This document shows positions 1 to 7,020 of a DNA stretch of 20,086 bases, piece by piece; position 1 is the stretch's first letter; every line of letters begins with the position of its first letter. A program made the position numbers and the translations under genes. Below the pieces are notes generated by a model. It worked only from the letters and a program-made list of their open reading frames with translations, did no database searches and was not told the DNA's origin. The stretch comes from a virus, in the IMG/VR virus record IMGVR_UViG_3300033388_002676, positions 1 through 20,086 of that record; one strand, 5' to 3'.

Positions 1-1546
1 CTGTGACTCTATTATATCTTCCATCTCCCGGGCTTAATATCCCAGAGTCAGCACCATTGATTACGTTTATCCTTTTCTTTTCAGACACATAGATATCCCT
101 GTCGAATTCAGAGAAGGTATAACAGCCCCTTTCCTTCCATACAACCGATACCTTTCCAGCTCTACCTAAGTCATTGATATCATAGTAATATAGAGCCTGT
201 ACCGAAACTATAACGGTTGAAGTTATGACATTGGTCCACTTGATTCTATACCAATATGAATAATTCTTGTTTGCCTGGAATGATCTCATTTGTGGTATCT
301 TAGAGGTTCTGTCCCAGGATATATATCCACTATTATAAAGATCGTCGGTTCCATCCTCCGGGTTTGTAAGCGTTTCCCACGTTGTCCCAGTCCACGTCTC
401 GACACTTGAAAATGCAAGAGTGGCTTCTTCATTCGGAGTGGATCCAACATCGAAATAGAAGGCCCAGGCAGGAGTGTGAGTTGCTATATAAAGGTATTCA
501 GTTGATGGTAGGCTTCCAATTTGGACTGTGCTTGCTGCATATGTCTTATATTGATCCCCGCTCTGTACCTGGCATTCAACAACATATCCCGGTAATGGGC
601 TCATTATATTTTCGAGAAGTCTGAAGTCCCCATTGTATGTCACTGAATTATAACTGACAGTTTCCGTCGCTGAGTCAGATGTGGGCTCGAACCGGTACCA
701 GTAGCCGGATTGTCCGAACATAACGGTAGGCCGCTCTGTTCCGTCTATTGCTCTGCCGGCCATTGTAGCGATGAATGTTCCGAGAGTGTTACCAAATCCT
801 GACGTTCCATCTGTAACCCCTGTGGACTGCGTATCCCAGTCATCACCATCATGGAATTGAAAGAGTATAGATCTACCCGTACCGGTTGCCAAGGTCTCAA
901 GGTCAAATATAAAATCCGTAGCCGGAAAATCTGTGCAGACATAGAGGGCATCTTCGTTCGCTACCGTAAATGTCACAGTTACAGATGTAGCGCCACTTCC
1001 TGGATCGGTAACATCAACCGTAAGATCTTGACCTTCTTCAAGAATCCTTATCATTCCGGTTGTTGGCTCTTTTAAATATACGACCTTTCTCGGTCTTGCG
1101 CTGACGGCTGGCTTTATTAGGTGCTGGATCTTTCCCTCTGAAAAAACAATATGGTCTCTGAATGTTGACCATGATGCAGGTAATACTGTTCCAGTGCTGC
1201 TGCTGTTTATCGTGGTTTCGTTTATAACGATTGATCCGAATGCTCCGGTAGTTGTCCCGGGTGGTTCGTCAGTAGCCTCATAAACATCACCATCATCGAG
1301 CTGAGCATAGAATTTCTCACCCTTCTTATATGAAAAGAGGCTGAGGCATGTCCCGAGGTCTGTCGTGTGGTGACGGACGAGTCCTGGCCGCATCTTGAAG
1401 CCTGGGCCATGGATCCGGACGTTTTCAGCTTGAGAATATTGAGTCATCTTAAGCTGCGCTTTATCCCAGTCCGTGTTCACACCGGAGGCAGCCGGCATGA
1501 CACCAGCCTTATTTACAATGGTTTCCTGCAGTTGCATAGAATTCAT
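1..1546 (-). CDS. Putative tail nozzle (tail tubular protein B-like), 3' end beyond window
   Basis: An open frame of about 515 codons runs from the ATG at 1546 off the left edge without a stop. It starts one base after the upstream adaptor gene's stop (TAATATG), so it is probably translationally coupled; no strong Shine-Dalgarno is visible. Near residues 45-57 is a GPGFKMRPGL segment, which resembles the early RPG-type element of podoviral nozzle proteins. The rest is rich in Thr, Ser, Gly, Tyr and Trp and looks beta-structured, with no membrane segments. Gene order (capsid, then adaptor, then this gene) matches adaptor-nozzle order in short-tailed phages such as T7 gp11-gp12. The product would form the distal tail tube. 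The nozzle call is inference from position and one motif; a tail fibre or other large tail protein is possible. Confidence 0.5.
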   Translation of the reverse strand, partial: MNSMQLQETIVNKAGVMPAASGVNTDWDKAQLKMTQYSQAENVRIHGPGFKMRPGLVRHHTTDLGTCLSLFSYKKGEKFYAQLDDGDVYEATDEPPGTTTGAFGSIVINETTINSSSTGTVLPASWSTFRDHIVFSEGKIQHLIKPAVSARPRKVVYLKEPTTGMIRILEEGQDLTVDVTDPGSGATSVTVTFTVANEDALYVCTDFPATDFIFDLETLATGTGRSILFQFHDGDDWDTQSTGVTDGTSGFGNTLGTFIATMAGRAIDGTERPTVMFGQSGYWYRFEPTSDSATETVSYNSVTYNGDFRLLENIMSPLPGYVVECQVQSGDQYKTYAASTVQIGSLPSTEYLYIATHTPAWAFYFDVGSTPNEEATLAFSSVETWTGTTWETLTNPEDGTDDLYNSGYISWDRTSKIPQMRSFQANKNYSYWYRIKWTNVITSTVIVSVQALYYYDINDLGRAGKVSVVWKERGCYTFSEFDRDIYVSEKKRINVINGADSGILSPGDGRYNRVT

Positions 1547-1547
1547 A

Positions 1548-2285
1548 TTAGAATATCCAGTTACTTGAACGGCTTCCACCACTAAAACCCTTGTGGATCC
1601 TCACATGACTCTGAGTTCTGTTTTTACCATACCATCGCTGTTGTTTGGCTTCACTGTCCCGGGCCTTCTCATATTCAGCTGAATAATATTCGGCCAGCTG
1701 GGGGTTGTACCATTTCTTGGCGGCCATACGCATGATTCTGGCAGCCGTTCCCCATGATATCAGCTCGAGCCATTCTGTATATATAAAATCAGGTATTTTT
1801 GTTGTTTCGAGGTCCGGCATGAGAATAGCCTTCACAAGCATATTCTCAGTGCCGGCACACACGTCGTCAGGTATTGGCCTGACCTGCAGAGTATCATCCG
1901 GATCCACCCAGAATACCTGAAGAGCAGTTCCGTCGCCGTAGACGTAACCTGCTGATATTCCAGTAGAAGATAGAACTTCCTCTGTCTCAATATTGATAGG
2001 GCGCACATATGTGTACTGATAATCCTCGGCGCCATCTTCCTTATATTTCACCCAGTCGATCATATGAAGATCTGCCTTGCCTTGAGTATCGGGGATAGTT
2101 AAATCATAAGCATATTCATCCTCTTCAACATCGATAGGATCAAGAACCAGGCGCCAGGCCCAGGTTACTTTACAGAAGTCTCTGATTACCCTGACTATTT
2201 GAGCATCGACGAATGCTGTATCATCGGACGCCTTCTTTACATAGTAATCGACCTCTGATCTGAAGTCTGCGATATCTATGGACAT
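1548..2285 (-). CDS. Putative head-tail adaptor (tail tubular protein A-like)
   Basis: This gene encodes 245 residues with the ATG at 2285 preceded by AGAGGT. The C-terminal half has a WGTAARIMRMAAKKWYNP element followed by an AEYYSAEYEKA helix. This resembles the pattern of podoviral gp11-like adaptor proteins, where an alanine-rich helix precedes a 'W-x-NP-x-LA-x-YY' motif and a long helix. The N-terminal half is acidic and includes VEEDEYAYDLTIP, typical of the beta portion in these proteins. The adaptor would form a dodecameric ring docked under the portal and connect it to the nozzle. Its neighbour downstream is the large tail protein, separated by one base. Identification rests on motif resemblance and synteny. 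The alternative is a generic structural protein of unknown role. Confidence 0.5.
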   Translation of the reverse strand: MSIDIADFRSEVDYYVKKASDDTAFVDAQIVRVIRDFCKVTWAWRLVLDPIDVEEDEYAYDLTIPDTQGKADLHMIDWVKYKEDGAEDYQYTYVRPINIETEEVLSSTGISAGYVYGDGTALQVFWVDPDDTLQVRPIPDDVCAGTENMLVKAILMPDLETTKIPDFIYTEWLELISWGTAARIMRMAAKKWYNPQLAEYYSAEYEKARDSEAKQQRWYGKNRTQSHVRIHKGFSGGSRSSNWIF

Positions 2286-2295
2286 TATTTACCTC

Positions 2296-2847
2296 TTAGG
2301 TTAAAGTGAGCTCGTCGCCTACCAGATAAAGCCGATTGCTCGAAGATAGGTCAGCGATCATTGAATTTGCGATTGCTTTCATGGCGGTCAGGCGGCCGAC
2401 AGGTATCTCACATTGATATTTCTCAAGCATGTGTTTCTCGAGGGTGCTCTTGTGAGTCATCCCCTTTATATATTTGAGCTCTCGCTCTTCGATGTCTTCC
2501 TGTGTGACCATCAGTTTTCTGGTTTCTTCCAGGGGCTGGCCTCCCGGGGGAGCATTGTCTGTGTCGGTGACTTCCGCGACAATCTCATTATCCATATCAT
2601 CGTCATCGTCTTCGACCGGCTCACCCTCGACCCTTGCGGTACCGAGGAACTCAAGCATCTTCTTGCTCTCGATATACTTAAGGTTACCCTTACCCATACC
2701 GAGCAGCTTCCGTAGCGGCGCTGCCTCTTCCTTCGTGAGCGTTTTGTATCCCTTCTTTACCAGGAATGCGCTCCAACCGAATAGCGCGAAGTCACCTTCT
2801 TTAGTCACCTTATACAGAAACAGATTTCCGTCAAGTCTTTTAGCCAT
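2296..2847 (-). CDS. Hypothetical protein with acidic linker, between capsid and tail genes
   Basis: A 183-residue product starts at ATG 2847 behind a strong GGGGAGGG. I do not recognise the family. Residues 1-70 are basic and compact (MAKRLDGNLFLY, then a KKGYKTLTKEEAAPLRKLLG segment). An acidic run of five consecutive Asp follows near residue 80, then a Pro/Gly-rich hinge. The C-terminal 70 residues look helical (EDIEERELKYIKGMTHKSTLEKHML). It is the first gene after the terminator at 2897-2939, so it probably begins its own transcript with the adaptor and nozzle genes. Its place between head and tail genes suggests a head-completion or tail-assembly role, but nothing in the sequence proves that. 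Confidence 0.7.
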   Translation of the reverse strand: MAKRLDGNLFLYKVTKEGDFALFGWSAFLVKKGYKTLTKEEAAPLRKLLGMGKGNLKYIESKKMLEFLGTARVEGEPVEDDDDDMDNEIVAEVTDTDNAPPGGQPLEETRKLMVTQEDIEERELKYIKGMTHKSTLEKHMLEKYQCEIPVGRLTAMKAIANSMIADLSSSNRLYLVGDELTLT

Positions 2848-2878
2848 GATACCCTCCCCTGTTGTTTATCTGGTTGAT

Positions 2879-2896
2879 GTTGTCCATATGGGCAAC
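2879..2896. promoter_or_regulatory. 18-bp near-perfect dyad just after the terminator
   Basis: On the minus strand this reads GTTGCCCATATGGACAAC, a palindrome matching at 16 of 18 positions. It directly follows the T-run of the terminator at 2897-2939 and lies 31 bases before the start of the 183-residue gene. It could be an operator for a promoter serving the adaptor-tail transcript, or a small 5' hairpin. No good -10/-35 pair is visible beside it. Confidence 0.3.
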
Positions 2897-2939
2897 AAAA
2901 AAGAATAGGGGCGCCCTGCTGAGCGCAGAATGCCCCTAT
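2897..2939 (-). terminator. Intrinsic terminator downstream of the capsid genes
   Basis: On the minus strand an 8-bp perfect stem (ATAGGGGC at 2939-2932 with GCCCCTAT at 2912-2905) is followed by TCTTTTTTG, with six T at 2902-2897. It lies 31 bases beyond the stop of the 169-residue gene and before the next gene. This is a textbook rho-independent layout and probably separates the capsid transcript from the tail transcript. Confidence 0.85.
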
Positions 2940-2949
2940 ATATTATTAA

Positions 2950-2960
2950 CACTATGTCAA
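2950..2960 (-). promoter_or_regulatory. TTGACATANTG intergenic motif, copy 1
   Basis: The minus strand reads TTGACATAGTG between the stop of the 169-residue gene and its terminator. Two more intergenic copies in the same orientation occur at 8187-8197 and 12799-12809. It contains a consensus -35 hexamer, but no -10 at normal spacing follows, so its role is open. Confidence 0.3.
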
Positions 2961-2969
2961 GACTTTATC

Positions 2970-3479
2970 TTAGACGTTGGCGCCCAAGAGGTCGAATCCC
3001 TTCATGCCTATCAGGTAGACATGATATTTGGCATCGATGGTGGTCTGGACGGCATGCACAAGATCGATGGTGTCATCGACAATATATGCATAATTGTCGT
3101 AGCTGGTCGATCCGTAAGCATCGGCTGCAACGGTACCCAGCCACTCAGCTCCATCAAGAGCGTTAGCAGCCATCCAGCCTGCGGTAGCGTCACCGTCACC
3201 GAGTTCGATGGTCGCGGAGGTCTGCGTGCTGTCGGCCTCTTCGATGTAAACTCCACCACTGAGGGCGACGAAACCAGCCGGGACGTGGAAGACGTTTAAG
3301 ATTGCACCGGACACGAACCCCGGAAAAGAACTCAGGGGAGTATTCGGAGCGGACGCCAGGGCCAGTTTCTGAGGATTCAGAACCAGGTCAGCGACATCGA
3401 TGAATTTCTTCAGCACGACGTAACCGAATGCGTCGTATGTTACGGCGTTACTTTCGCCTAAAAATTGGTACTCAGGCAT
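2970..3479 (-). CDS. Putative capsid decoration or minor structural protein
   Basis: A 169-residue protein starts at ATG 3479 behind AGGAGG (minus strand AAAAAAGGAGGCTATTATG). It is rich in Ala, Gly, Val, Asp and Thr, has a net acidic charge, and carries no Cys, signal peptide or membrane segment. This composition fits a beta-sandwich virion protein. It is the next gene after the major capsid protein and the last one before a strong terminator, a usual slot for decoration or cement proteins. I do not recognise a named family, so the role is inferred from position and composition. Confidence 0.5.
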   Translation of the reverse strand: MPEYQFLGESNAVTYDAFGYVVLKKFIDVADLVLNPQKLALASAPNTPLSSFPGFVSGAILNVFHVPAGFVALSGGVYIEEADSTQTSATIELGDGDATAGWMAANALDGAEWLGTVAADAYGSTSYDNYAYIVDDTIDLVHAVQTTIDAKYHVYLIGMKGFDLLGANV

Positions 3480-3531
3480 AATAGCCTCCTTTTTTAAGTT
3501 ATATTAGGGTTAAAGAACCATCAGGAGATAA

Positions 3532-3558
3532 CCCGGGGACCGTGACTGCATCCCCGGG
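3532..3558 (-). other. GC-rich hairpin between capsid gene and the next gene
   Basis: A perfect 8-bp inverted repeat (CCCGGGGA at 3532-3539, TCCCCGGG at 3551-3558) with an 11-base loop lies 21 bases beyond the capsid stop. On the minus strand it is not followed by a T-run, so it is not a canonical terminator. It could be a transcript-stability or processing element that sets the ratio of capsid to the following product. Confidence 0.5.
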
Positions 3559-3578
3559 ACGCCTGGGGGGGGTTCGGT

Positions 3579-4496
3579 TTAGCCTCGAGCGACGTACATC
3601 CACAAGAGGGCTTCGGGTTTCAGAACCTTGTAGCCGTAAACGTTCAGGCCACGGACCAAGGTGCCAAAGGTGGACTCAGCTCGCAAGCTTTCCATTTTGG
3701 TCATCTGTGAGGCCCAGCTGATCCCGGCTTTATGACCGGCGATACAATTATAAGTGGTATAATTGCCGTCAGTCTCCTGGGTCAGAAGATTCGAAATATA
3801 AATGGTCAGTCGATCGATCATTCCGATCCGGCCGTTCCGCATGATACTCGTGCCGTCGCCGGCCAGGGAAGCGTCCTTAAGATCGGACTTTTTGATCATG
3901 GCCGCAAACCAAGGCGGGATGACTGCGTACCGAGACTCCTCGGGGAGATTCTGCTCGTCCATGACGGTGCCACAGTCGACCAGGAAGTCCAAGACGGAAG
4001 CCTTGGTGATGATTGCCGGAGTCGCGCTGACACCAAGATTGATGTCGCCGGACTTTACGCCAGCGGTGGCGCCGTGATTGCCGGTTGCAGCATCGGAGAA
4101 AACGTCACCGAGAAACTCTTCGTCGACGGTGATCTTCATTTGCTGAGCGGCGTCGCGGGACCAGCTGTCCATCAGGGCCACATCGGTCTGGTGCTTATCG
4201 ATGTCGTCACAGATGAAGTTGAAATATTTGGCCTTGTCGATCGGCATGTCCTTTTTGGGACTGTCGGGACGTTGGATCTGCAGGGACTGATTTTTGACAT
4301 AATCACGGATGACGATGTCAGGAACGGTGCGGACCTGGACTTTGTCGCCAACGTCCTTGATCTCGCCTTCGTAGTCAGTGTTGCAAATGGCTGCGGAAAC
4401 GGTGGCAGCATAGAATTTGACGAGCAGCTTCCCACTCCATATTTCAGGAATAAAGTTACCACTGTATTGGGGGGTACCCGGAGCTACAGCTATCAT
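3579..4496 (-). CDS. Major capsid protein, HK97-fold
   Basis: This 305-residue protein starts at ATG 4496 with AGGAGG seven bases upstream. The C-terminal third carries the pattern of podovirus and siphovirus coat proteins: an AGHKAGISWASQMTKMES segment (about residues 252-269), then a TFGTLVRGLNVYGYKVLKP segment and a final hydrophobic strand. The N-terminal part has IPEIWSGKLLVKFYAATV, the usual N-arm to E-loop entry of these coats. It forms the icosahedral shell around the scaffold. The scaffold-like gene lies directly upstream and a probable decoration gene directly downstream, the classic capsid cassette order. No protease-type prodomain is seen. Its ribosome-binding site is inside a perfect hairpin (4499-4541), suggesting translational control. 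Confidence 0.88.
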   Translation of the reverse strand: MIAVAPGTPQYSGNFIPEIWSGKLLVKFYAATVSAAICNTDYEGEIKDVGDKVQVRTVPDIVIRDYVKNQSLQIQRPDSPKKDMPIDKAKYFNFICDDIDKHQTDVALMDSWSRDAAQQMKITVDEEFLGDVFSDAATGNHGATAGVKSGDINLGVSATPAIITKASVLDFLVDCGTVMDEQNLPEESRYAVIPPWFAAMIKKSDLKDASLAGDGTSIMRNGRIGMIDRLTIYISNLLTQETDGNYTTYNCIAGHKAGISWASQMTKMESLRAESTFGTLVRGLNVYGYKVLKPEALLWMYVARG

Positions 4497-4498
4497 AA

Positions 4499-4541
4499 TA
4501 AAGCCTCCTGTAATTTTATGTACTGTTGACAGGAGGCTTTA
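4499..4541 (-). promoter_or_regulatory. Hairpin sequestering the capsid gene ribosome-binding site
   Basis: A perfect 13-bp inverted repeat (TAAAGCCTCCTGT at 4499-4511, ACAGGAGGCTTTA at 4529-4541) has a 17-base loop. In the minus-strand mRNA the 3' arm contains the AGGAGG of the capsid gene and the 5' arm contains its exact complement, CCTCCT. The 5' arm starts seven bases after the scaffold stop codon (4549), within reach of a ribosome finishing the scaffold gene. That geometry predicts coupled translation. No T-run follows, which argues against a terminator. Confidence 0.7.
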
Positions 4542-4548
4542 AAGTGCG

Positions 4549-5577
4549 TTATGCCTTTTGTTGCCTCCTGAGTTCTTTTTGATAATCGGAATAGATCTTG
4601 TCGTATTCCGCCTCTGTTATTCGGCCCTGGATATGATCCTGCTGGGCTTTGCTAATGTCTGCAGCGGTGAGTCTCACCTGGTTTTCACCTAAGTTCGGCT
4701 CTCCTCCGCCCCCTCCTACCGGTATATCGTCTACAAACGAAGTTGACTTCGTCTGAACAATGCCGGCAACCTCAATGTATTGATTAAAAATACTTGAGAC
4801 CTGATCGCCCCGGAGCTCCTGTGCGGCTACCTGTAAATGAGACATACGAGGCACGCCACTAATGGGATCTACAACGTTTAACCAGGAGATGAATTTGGGA
4901 TCTTTATTGATTGCTCGCCAGTCACCCTTGATTGTGCTATCCAAGGCCTGTGTGTAGCGATCCGCCCTCGTCTTGCCCATTTCTTGTTCAATGGAATCAA
5001 CACGTTGAGACACATCTCCGTCCTGAGCTCCGCCTTTCGGTCCTGCGGTTTTCAGTCCGTTAATGATCTCTGACTGGTCCCGGATAATTGCATTCAGCCG
5101 ATTAACCGTGATAGCCATGTCCTTCATCTCTTTTCCCCATCCTTCGAAGTCTTCCGGATCCAGGTCACCTACTTTCGAATCAGCATCGGTGGCGCTGTTG
5201 GGAACTGATTGTTTCGAGTTTAAGTCCTCGATAATTTTTGCCTGGCGTTCGAATGATAACTGCAGTTCAGCCATCTGTCCTCGGACATCACCAATTTCCT
5301 TGTCATACTTTCCCTGAAGGACTTTGTACTTGTGTTCCCACTGGGATCCTTGGTCGTTGGTGTCGATGATCGCGGCCGGTACTGTTTCGGGCGGATCAGT
5401 CGGGGCTACTGCTGCGGCTTCTGCGGCGATCTCTGCTTCGGTCTTGTTGACCACGACAACCTCTTGAACTGGATTGTCTTCTGGCTTCGCTTTTATCTGC
5501 TCTACCAGTTTTTCCGCCGCTCTTTCCTGCTTCCGCACTGCACTTGGAACATTCGATAAGTCTTCGTCTTTTGCCAT
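4549..5577 (-). CDS. Capsid scaffolding protein (putative)
   Basis: I chose the ATG at 5577 (MAKDEDLSN, 342 residues) because AGGAGG lies seven bases upstream; an in-frame ATG at 5610 lacks such a site. The protein is highly charged and low in Cys. An Ala/Glu/Pro-rich N-terminal region leads to a heptad-like, probably coiled-coil stretch (around KYKVLQGKYDKEIGDVRG and the following 40 residues). The C-terminus is short and basic (DYQKELRRQQKA), as in scaffolds that dock on coat protein with a basic helix. It sits immediately upstream of the major capsid gene. A scaffold would nucleate procapsid assembly and then leave or be degraded. No protease motif was seen, so a fused maturation protease is unlikely. 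Confidence 0.72.
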   Translation of the reverse strand: MAKDEDLSNVPSAVRKQERAAEKLVEQIKAKPEDNPVQEVVVVNKTEAEIAAEAAAVAPTDPPETVPAAIIDTNDQGSQWEHKYKVLQGKYDKEIGDVRGQMAELQLSFERQAKIIEDLNSKQSVPNSATDADSKVGDLDPEDFEGWGKEMKDMAITVNRLNAIIRDQSEIINGLKTAGPKGGAQDGDVSQRVDSIEQEMGKTRADRYTQALDSTIKGDWRAINKDPKFISWLNVVDPISGVPRMSHLQVAAQELRGDQVSSIFNQYIEVAGIVQTKSTSFVDDIPVGGGGGEPNLGENQVRLTAADISKAQQDHIQGRITEAEYDKIYSDYQKELRRQQKA

Positions 5578-5766
5578 GGTGTTTCCTCCTGAGCCCTTTC
5601 GGGTATTCATTATGAAGTATCGAGTCCGGCATCTGCTCGGGTATTCGATATCCCCTCGGATACATTAAGCGTGGTATAAATAGCTCTTTTAATTATACAT
5701 AGTGTCTATATAAAAAAAACAGAATAAATGCCCCCAGGCCCAATAGATCCTAACTACCTTTAATTA
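5578..5766 (-). promoter_or_regulatory. 189-base intergenic region ahead of scaffold, with T8 tract and TATAAT
   Basis: On the minus strand, eight T (5719-5712) are followed 14 bases later by TATAAT (5697-5692), then about 115 bases of leader before the scaffold start. The T-run is preceded by ATTCTG, similar to the ATTCT before the T-runs of the two clear terminators, but no convincing stem is present (the sequence before it is G-rich with few complementary C). It may be a weak terminator followed by a promoter for the scaffold-capsid transcript. No consensus -35 lies at 16-18 bases. Confidence 0.35.
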
Positions 5767-6165
5767 CTACAGTTCTGGTACGTTGCTGGTTACGGTAAAT
5801 TCGTCACCCTTTGGGAAGATAATCGATATAAAATAGATCAACACGTCTGACTTATAAAGATACAATCCACACTCCCATGGTGGAATATCTGGATGATCAT
5901 TACGCTTGTTCTCGATAACTACCTTGTTTTCCTTAAGAAGTTGATCAAGACGAGCTGCAGCCTGTGTTTGGTCCATGGTAACGTCGAAGACCAGGGGAGC
6001 ATTAACTCCCAATGTTTTCAATCCGTTTGTCATCATGGCGCCCCTGTAGGCCCGGGCATAAACAATTGAAGGAAAGGATCGGATACTGGCATCCTTCATA
6101 ATATCCTTCAGCATGTCACCGTGTTCTATTTTTATATCCCCAAGATATCTATCGTCCATTGACAT
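5767..6165 (-). CDS. Hypothetical protein
   Basis: A 132-residue product starts at ATG 6165 (GGGAAAGGTAG upstream) or at the second ATG, 6159. It overlaps the end of the preceding 63-residue gene (stop at 6149) by about 17 bases. The sequence is mixed alpha/beta, with a helical LDQLLKENKVVIENKRND region and a hydrophobic strand pair near YKSDVLIYFISIIFP at the C-terminal end. The hydrophobic part is too short and too interrupted for a firm membrane call. It is the last gene before the intergenic region ahead of the scaffold. I do not recognise the family; location among head genes is the only hint of a virion or assembly role. Confidence 0.7.
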   Translation of the reverse strand: MSMDDRYLGDIKIEHGDMLKDIMKDASIRSFPSIVYARAYRGAMMTNGLKTLGVNAPLVFDVTMDQTQAAARLDQLLKENKVVIENKRNDHPDIPPWECGLYLYKSDVLIYFISIIFPKGDEFTVTSNVPEL

Positions 6166-6340
6166 CTACCTTTCCCACGATAGGCACCGGAGGATTGATC
6201 GGGATAAGGTTGATACCCATCTGGATACCCTGTGCTGCGCAATGAAAGAACGGATCAAGCCTGAATCCGTACTTAGCGAGAACAGCGTTGAGCTCTGTTT
6301 GGCACTGTTCCTTGACTAATGTCTCTGGTGTGACAATCAT
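6149..6340 (-). CDS. Small hypothetical phage protein
   Basis: This encodes 63 residues from ATG 6340, preceded by GGGGGG ten bases upstream. The N-terminal 45 residues follow the pattern ETLVKEQCQTELNAVLAKYG then FRLDPFFHC, a short helix and strand layout I have seen in small proteins of virulent phages, though I cannot name a family or function. The remainder is Pro/Ile-rich. Its 5' end overlaps the 3' end of a Cys-rich gene (6273-6467) by 68 bases in another frame, and its 3' end overlaps the next gene. Confidence 0.7.
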   Translation of the reverse strand: MIVTPETLVKEQCQTELNAVLAKYGFRLDPFFHCAAQGIQMGINLIPINPPVPIVGKVDVNGR

Positions 6341-6467
6341 TTTCTTTAACCCCCCATATAAATAGCTTATTTAGTTGACAATACTTGAGATCCTCTTCAT
6401 AGTACAGGCATCGCCGGCATCGTTCCATGCATGCCGGCCAGTCTATTTCCTTATTCGCTATCCTCAA
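6273..6467 (-). CDS. Small Cys-rich protein, TTG start, overlaps both neighbours
   Basis: I propose a TTG start at 6467 because GGGAG lies seven bases upstream, giving 64 residues. The first 47 residues look like a genuine zinc-site protein: Cys at CMERCRRCLYY, a further Cys at LKYC, then a GVKENDC ending. The C-terminal 17 residues overlap the next gene's start in another frame and look less constrained. It overlaps the 104-residue gene by 17 bases and the 63-residue gene by 68 bases. Without this gene the stretch 6341-6450 would be the only unexplained gap of its size in this gene run. The function is unknown; zinc binding is inferred from Cys spacing. Confidence 0.5.
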   Translation of the reverse strand: MRIANKEIDWPACMERCRRCLYYEEDLKYCQLNKLFIWGVKENDCHTRDISQGTVPNRAQRCSR

Positions 6468-6765
6468 TGAATTTCTCCCAGATCGAGATGTGTCCGTCAA
6501 CGAGCTTCCCCTCGTCATCAAATTTCCGGAGCTGGTCGCAGATGGCAACATGCAATAATTCAGGGACATGGATGTCGACCTCAATATTATAATCACTATC
6601 CCAGGTGATCATTTGATCGATCTGCTTGATCTGCAGGTTTGTGTTCTCTTCCTCTGTGAACGAAAGGGCCTCTCTCAGAGTCCTAAGTAGCTTTAATGTT
6701 TGGAAATTTCCTTCGCCAGGCAGGACGCCCAGCAATGCAATTCTTTCAGATATATTCAGTAGCAT
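6451..6765 (-). CDS. Hypothetical phage protein with 'LPGEGNFQTLK' N-terminus
   Basis: A 104-residue product starts at ATG 6765 behind GGGGGG. The N-terminal half shows LNISERIALLGVLPGEGNF, then TLKLLRTLREALSFTEEE, a pattern of two helices around an LP-x-EG-x-F turn that I recognise as recurring in tailed-phage small proteins of unknown function. The C-terminal half has short alternating hydrophobic residues and an acidic end. No catalytic motif is visible. It is preceded by a perfect 9-bp hairpin and followed by an overlapping Cys-rich gene. Its place between virion genes may indicate an assembly role, but this is only positional. Confidence 0.75.
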   Translation of the reverse strand: MLLNISERIALLGVLPGEGNFQTLKLLRTLREALSFTEEENTNLQIKQIDQMITWDSDYNIEVDIHVPELLHVAICDQLRKFDDEGKLVDGHISIWEKFIEDSE

Positions 6766-6786
6766 AATTCCCCCCTAATTGTTATA

Positions 6787-6813
6787 TGGAGGGGACCGGA
6801 ATGATCCCCTCCA
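6787..6813 (-). other. Perfect 9-bp hairpin between two small genes
   Basis: TGGAGGGGA (6787-6795) pairs with TCCCCTCCA (6805-6813) over a 9-base loop. It starts six bases after the stop of the 62-residue gene and ends 22 bases before the next start. No T-run follows on the minus strand, so it is more likely a stability or processing element than a full terminator. Confidence 0.55.
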
Positions 6814-6818
6814 AATGG

Positions 6819-7007
6819 TTAGATGTCTGTTTCCTCAATGACTACGGCGACATGGACGTGCCACTTCTTACCTGCAGGACACACTGCTCTAAGAATGTCC
6901 TCCTGCGGCCCTTCGACCTTCAGCTCTTCACCAGCTGCCAGATCGAAGTCATCGTCACCGATCTTGTCACATCGGCAGATATTCTGTTCGATTAACTCAA
7001 TGGCCAT
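6819..7007 (-). CDS. Small hypothetical protein, probable beta-structured
   Basis: A 62-residue acidic protein starts at ATG 7007 behind AGGAGG with five-base spacing. It has three Cys (CRC near residue 12 and one in VCPAGKKWHVHVAVVIEE). The CPAGKKW strand followed by alternating hydrophobic residues recalls short beta-rich proteins encoded next to tail or head-fibre genes in phages. It lies 11 bases after the 265-residue beta-rich protein and is probably co-expressed with it. A role as a small virion or chaperone component is speculative. Confidence 0.7.
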   Translation of the reverse strand: MAIELIEQNICRCDKIGDDDFDLAAGEELKVEGPQEDILRAVCPAGKKWHVHVAVVIEETDI

Positions 7008-7020
7008 TATAGCCTCCTGC

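Noticed and set aside
2413-3299. Several plus-strand open frames of 78-145 codons
   Set aside because: They lie across well-supported minus-strand genes and a terminator, with no ribosome-binding site or family features.
3732-4529. Long open frame of 265 codons on the plus strand
   Set aside because: It lies entirely opposite the major capsid gene, lacks a convincing ribosome-binding site and has no recognisable domain. The minus-strand frame has clear capsid motifs.
4499-4541. Terminator between scaffold and capsid genes
   Set aside because: The stem is strong, but no T-run follows and the 3' arm contains the capsid ribosome-binding site, so translational control fits better.
5712-5745. 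Intrinsic terminator before the scaffold gene
   Set aside because: The eight-T run is clear but no stable stem precedes it; kept only as part of a low-confidence intergenic entry.
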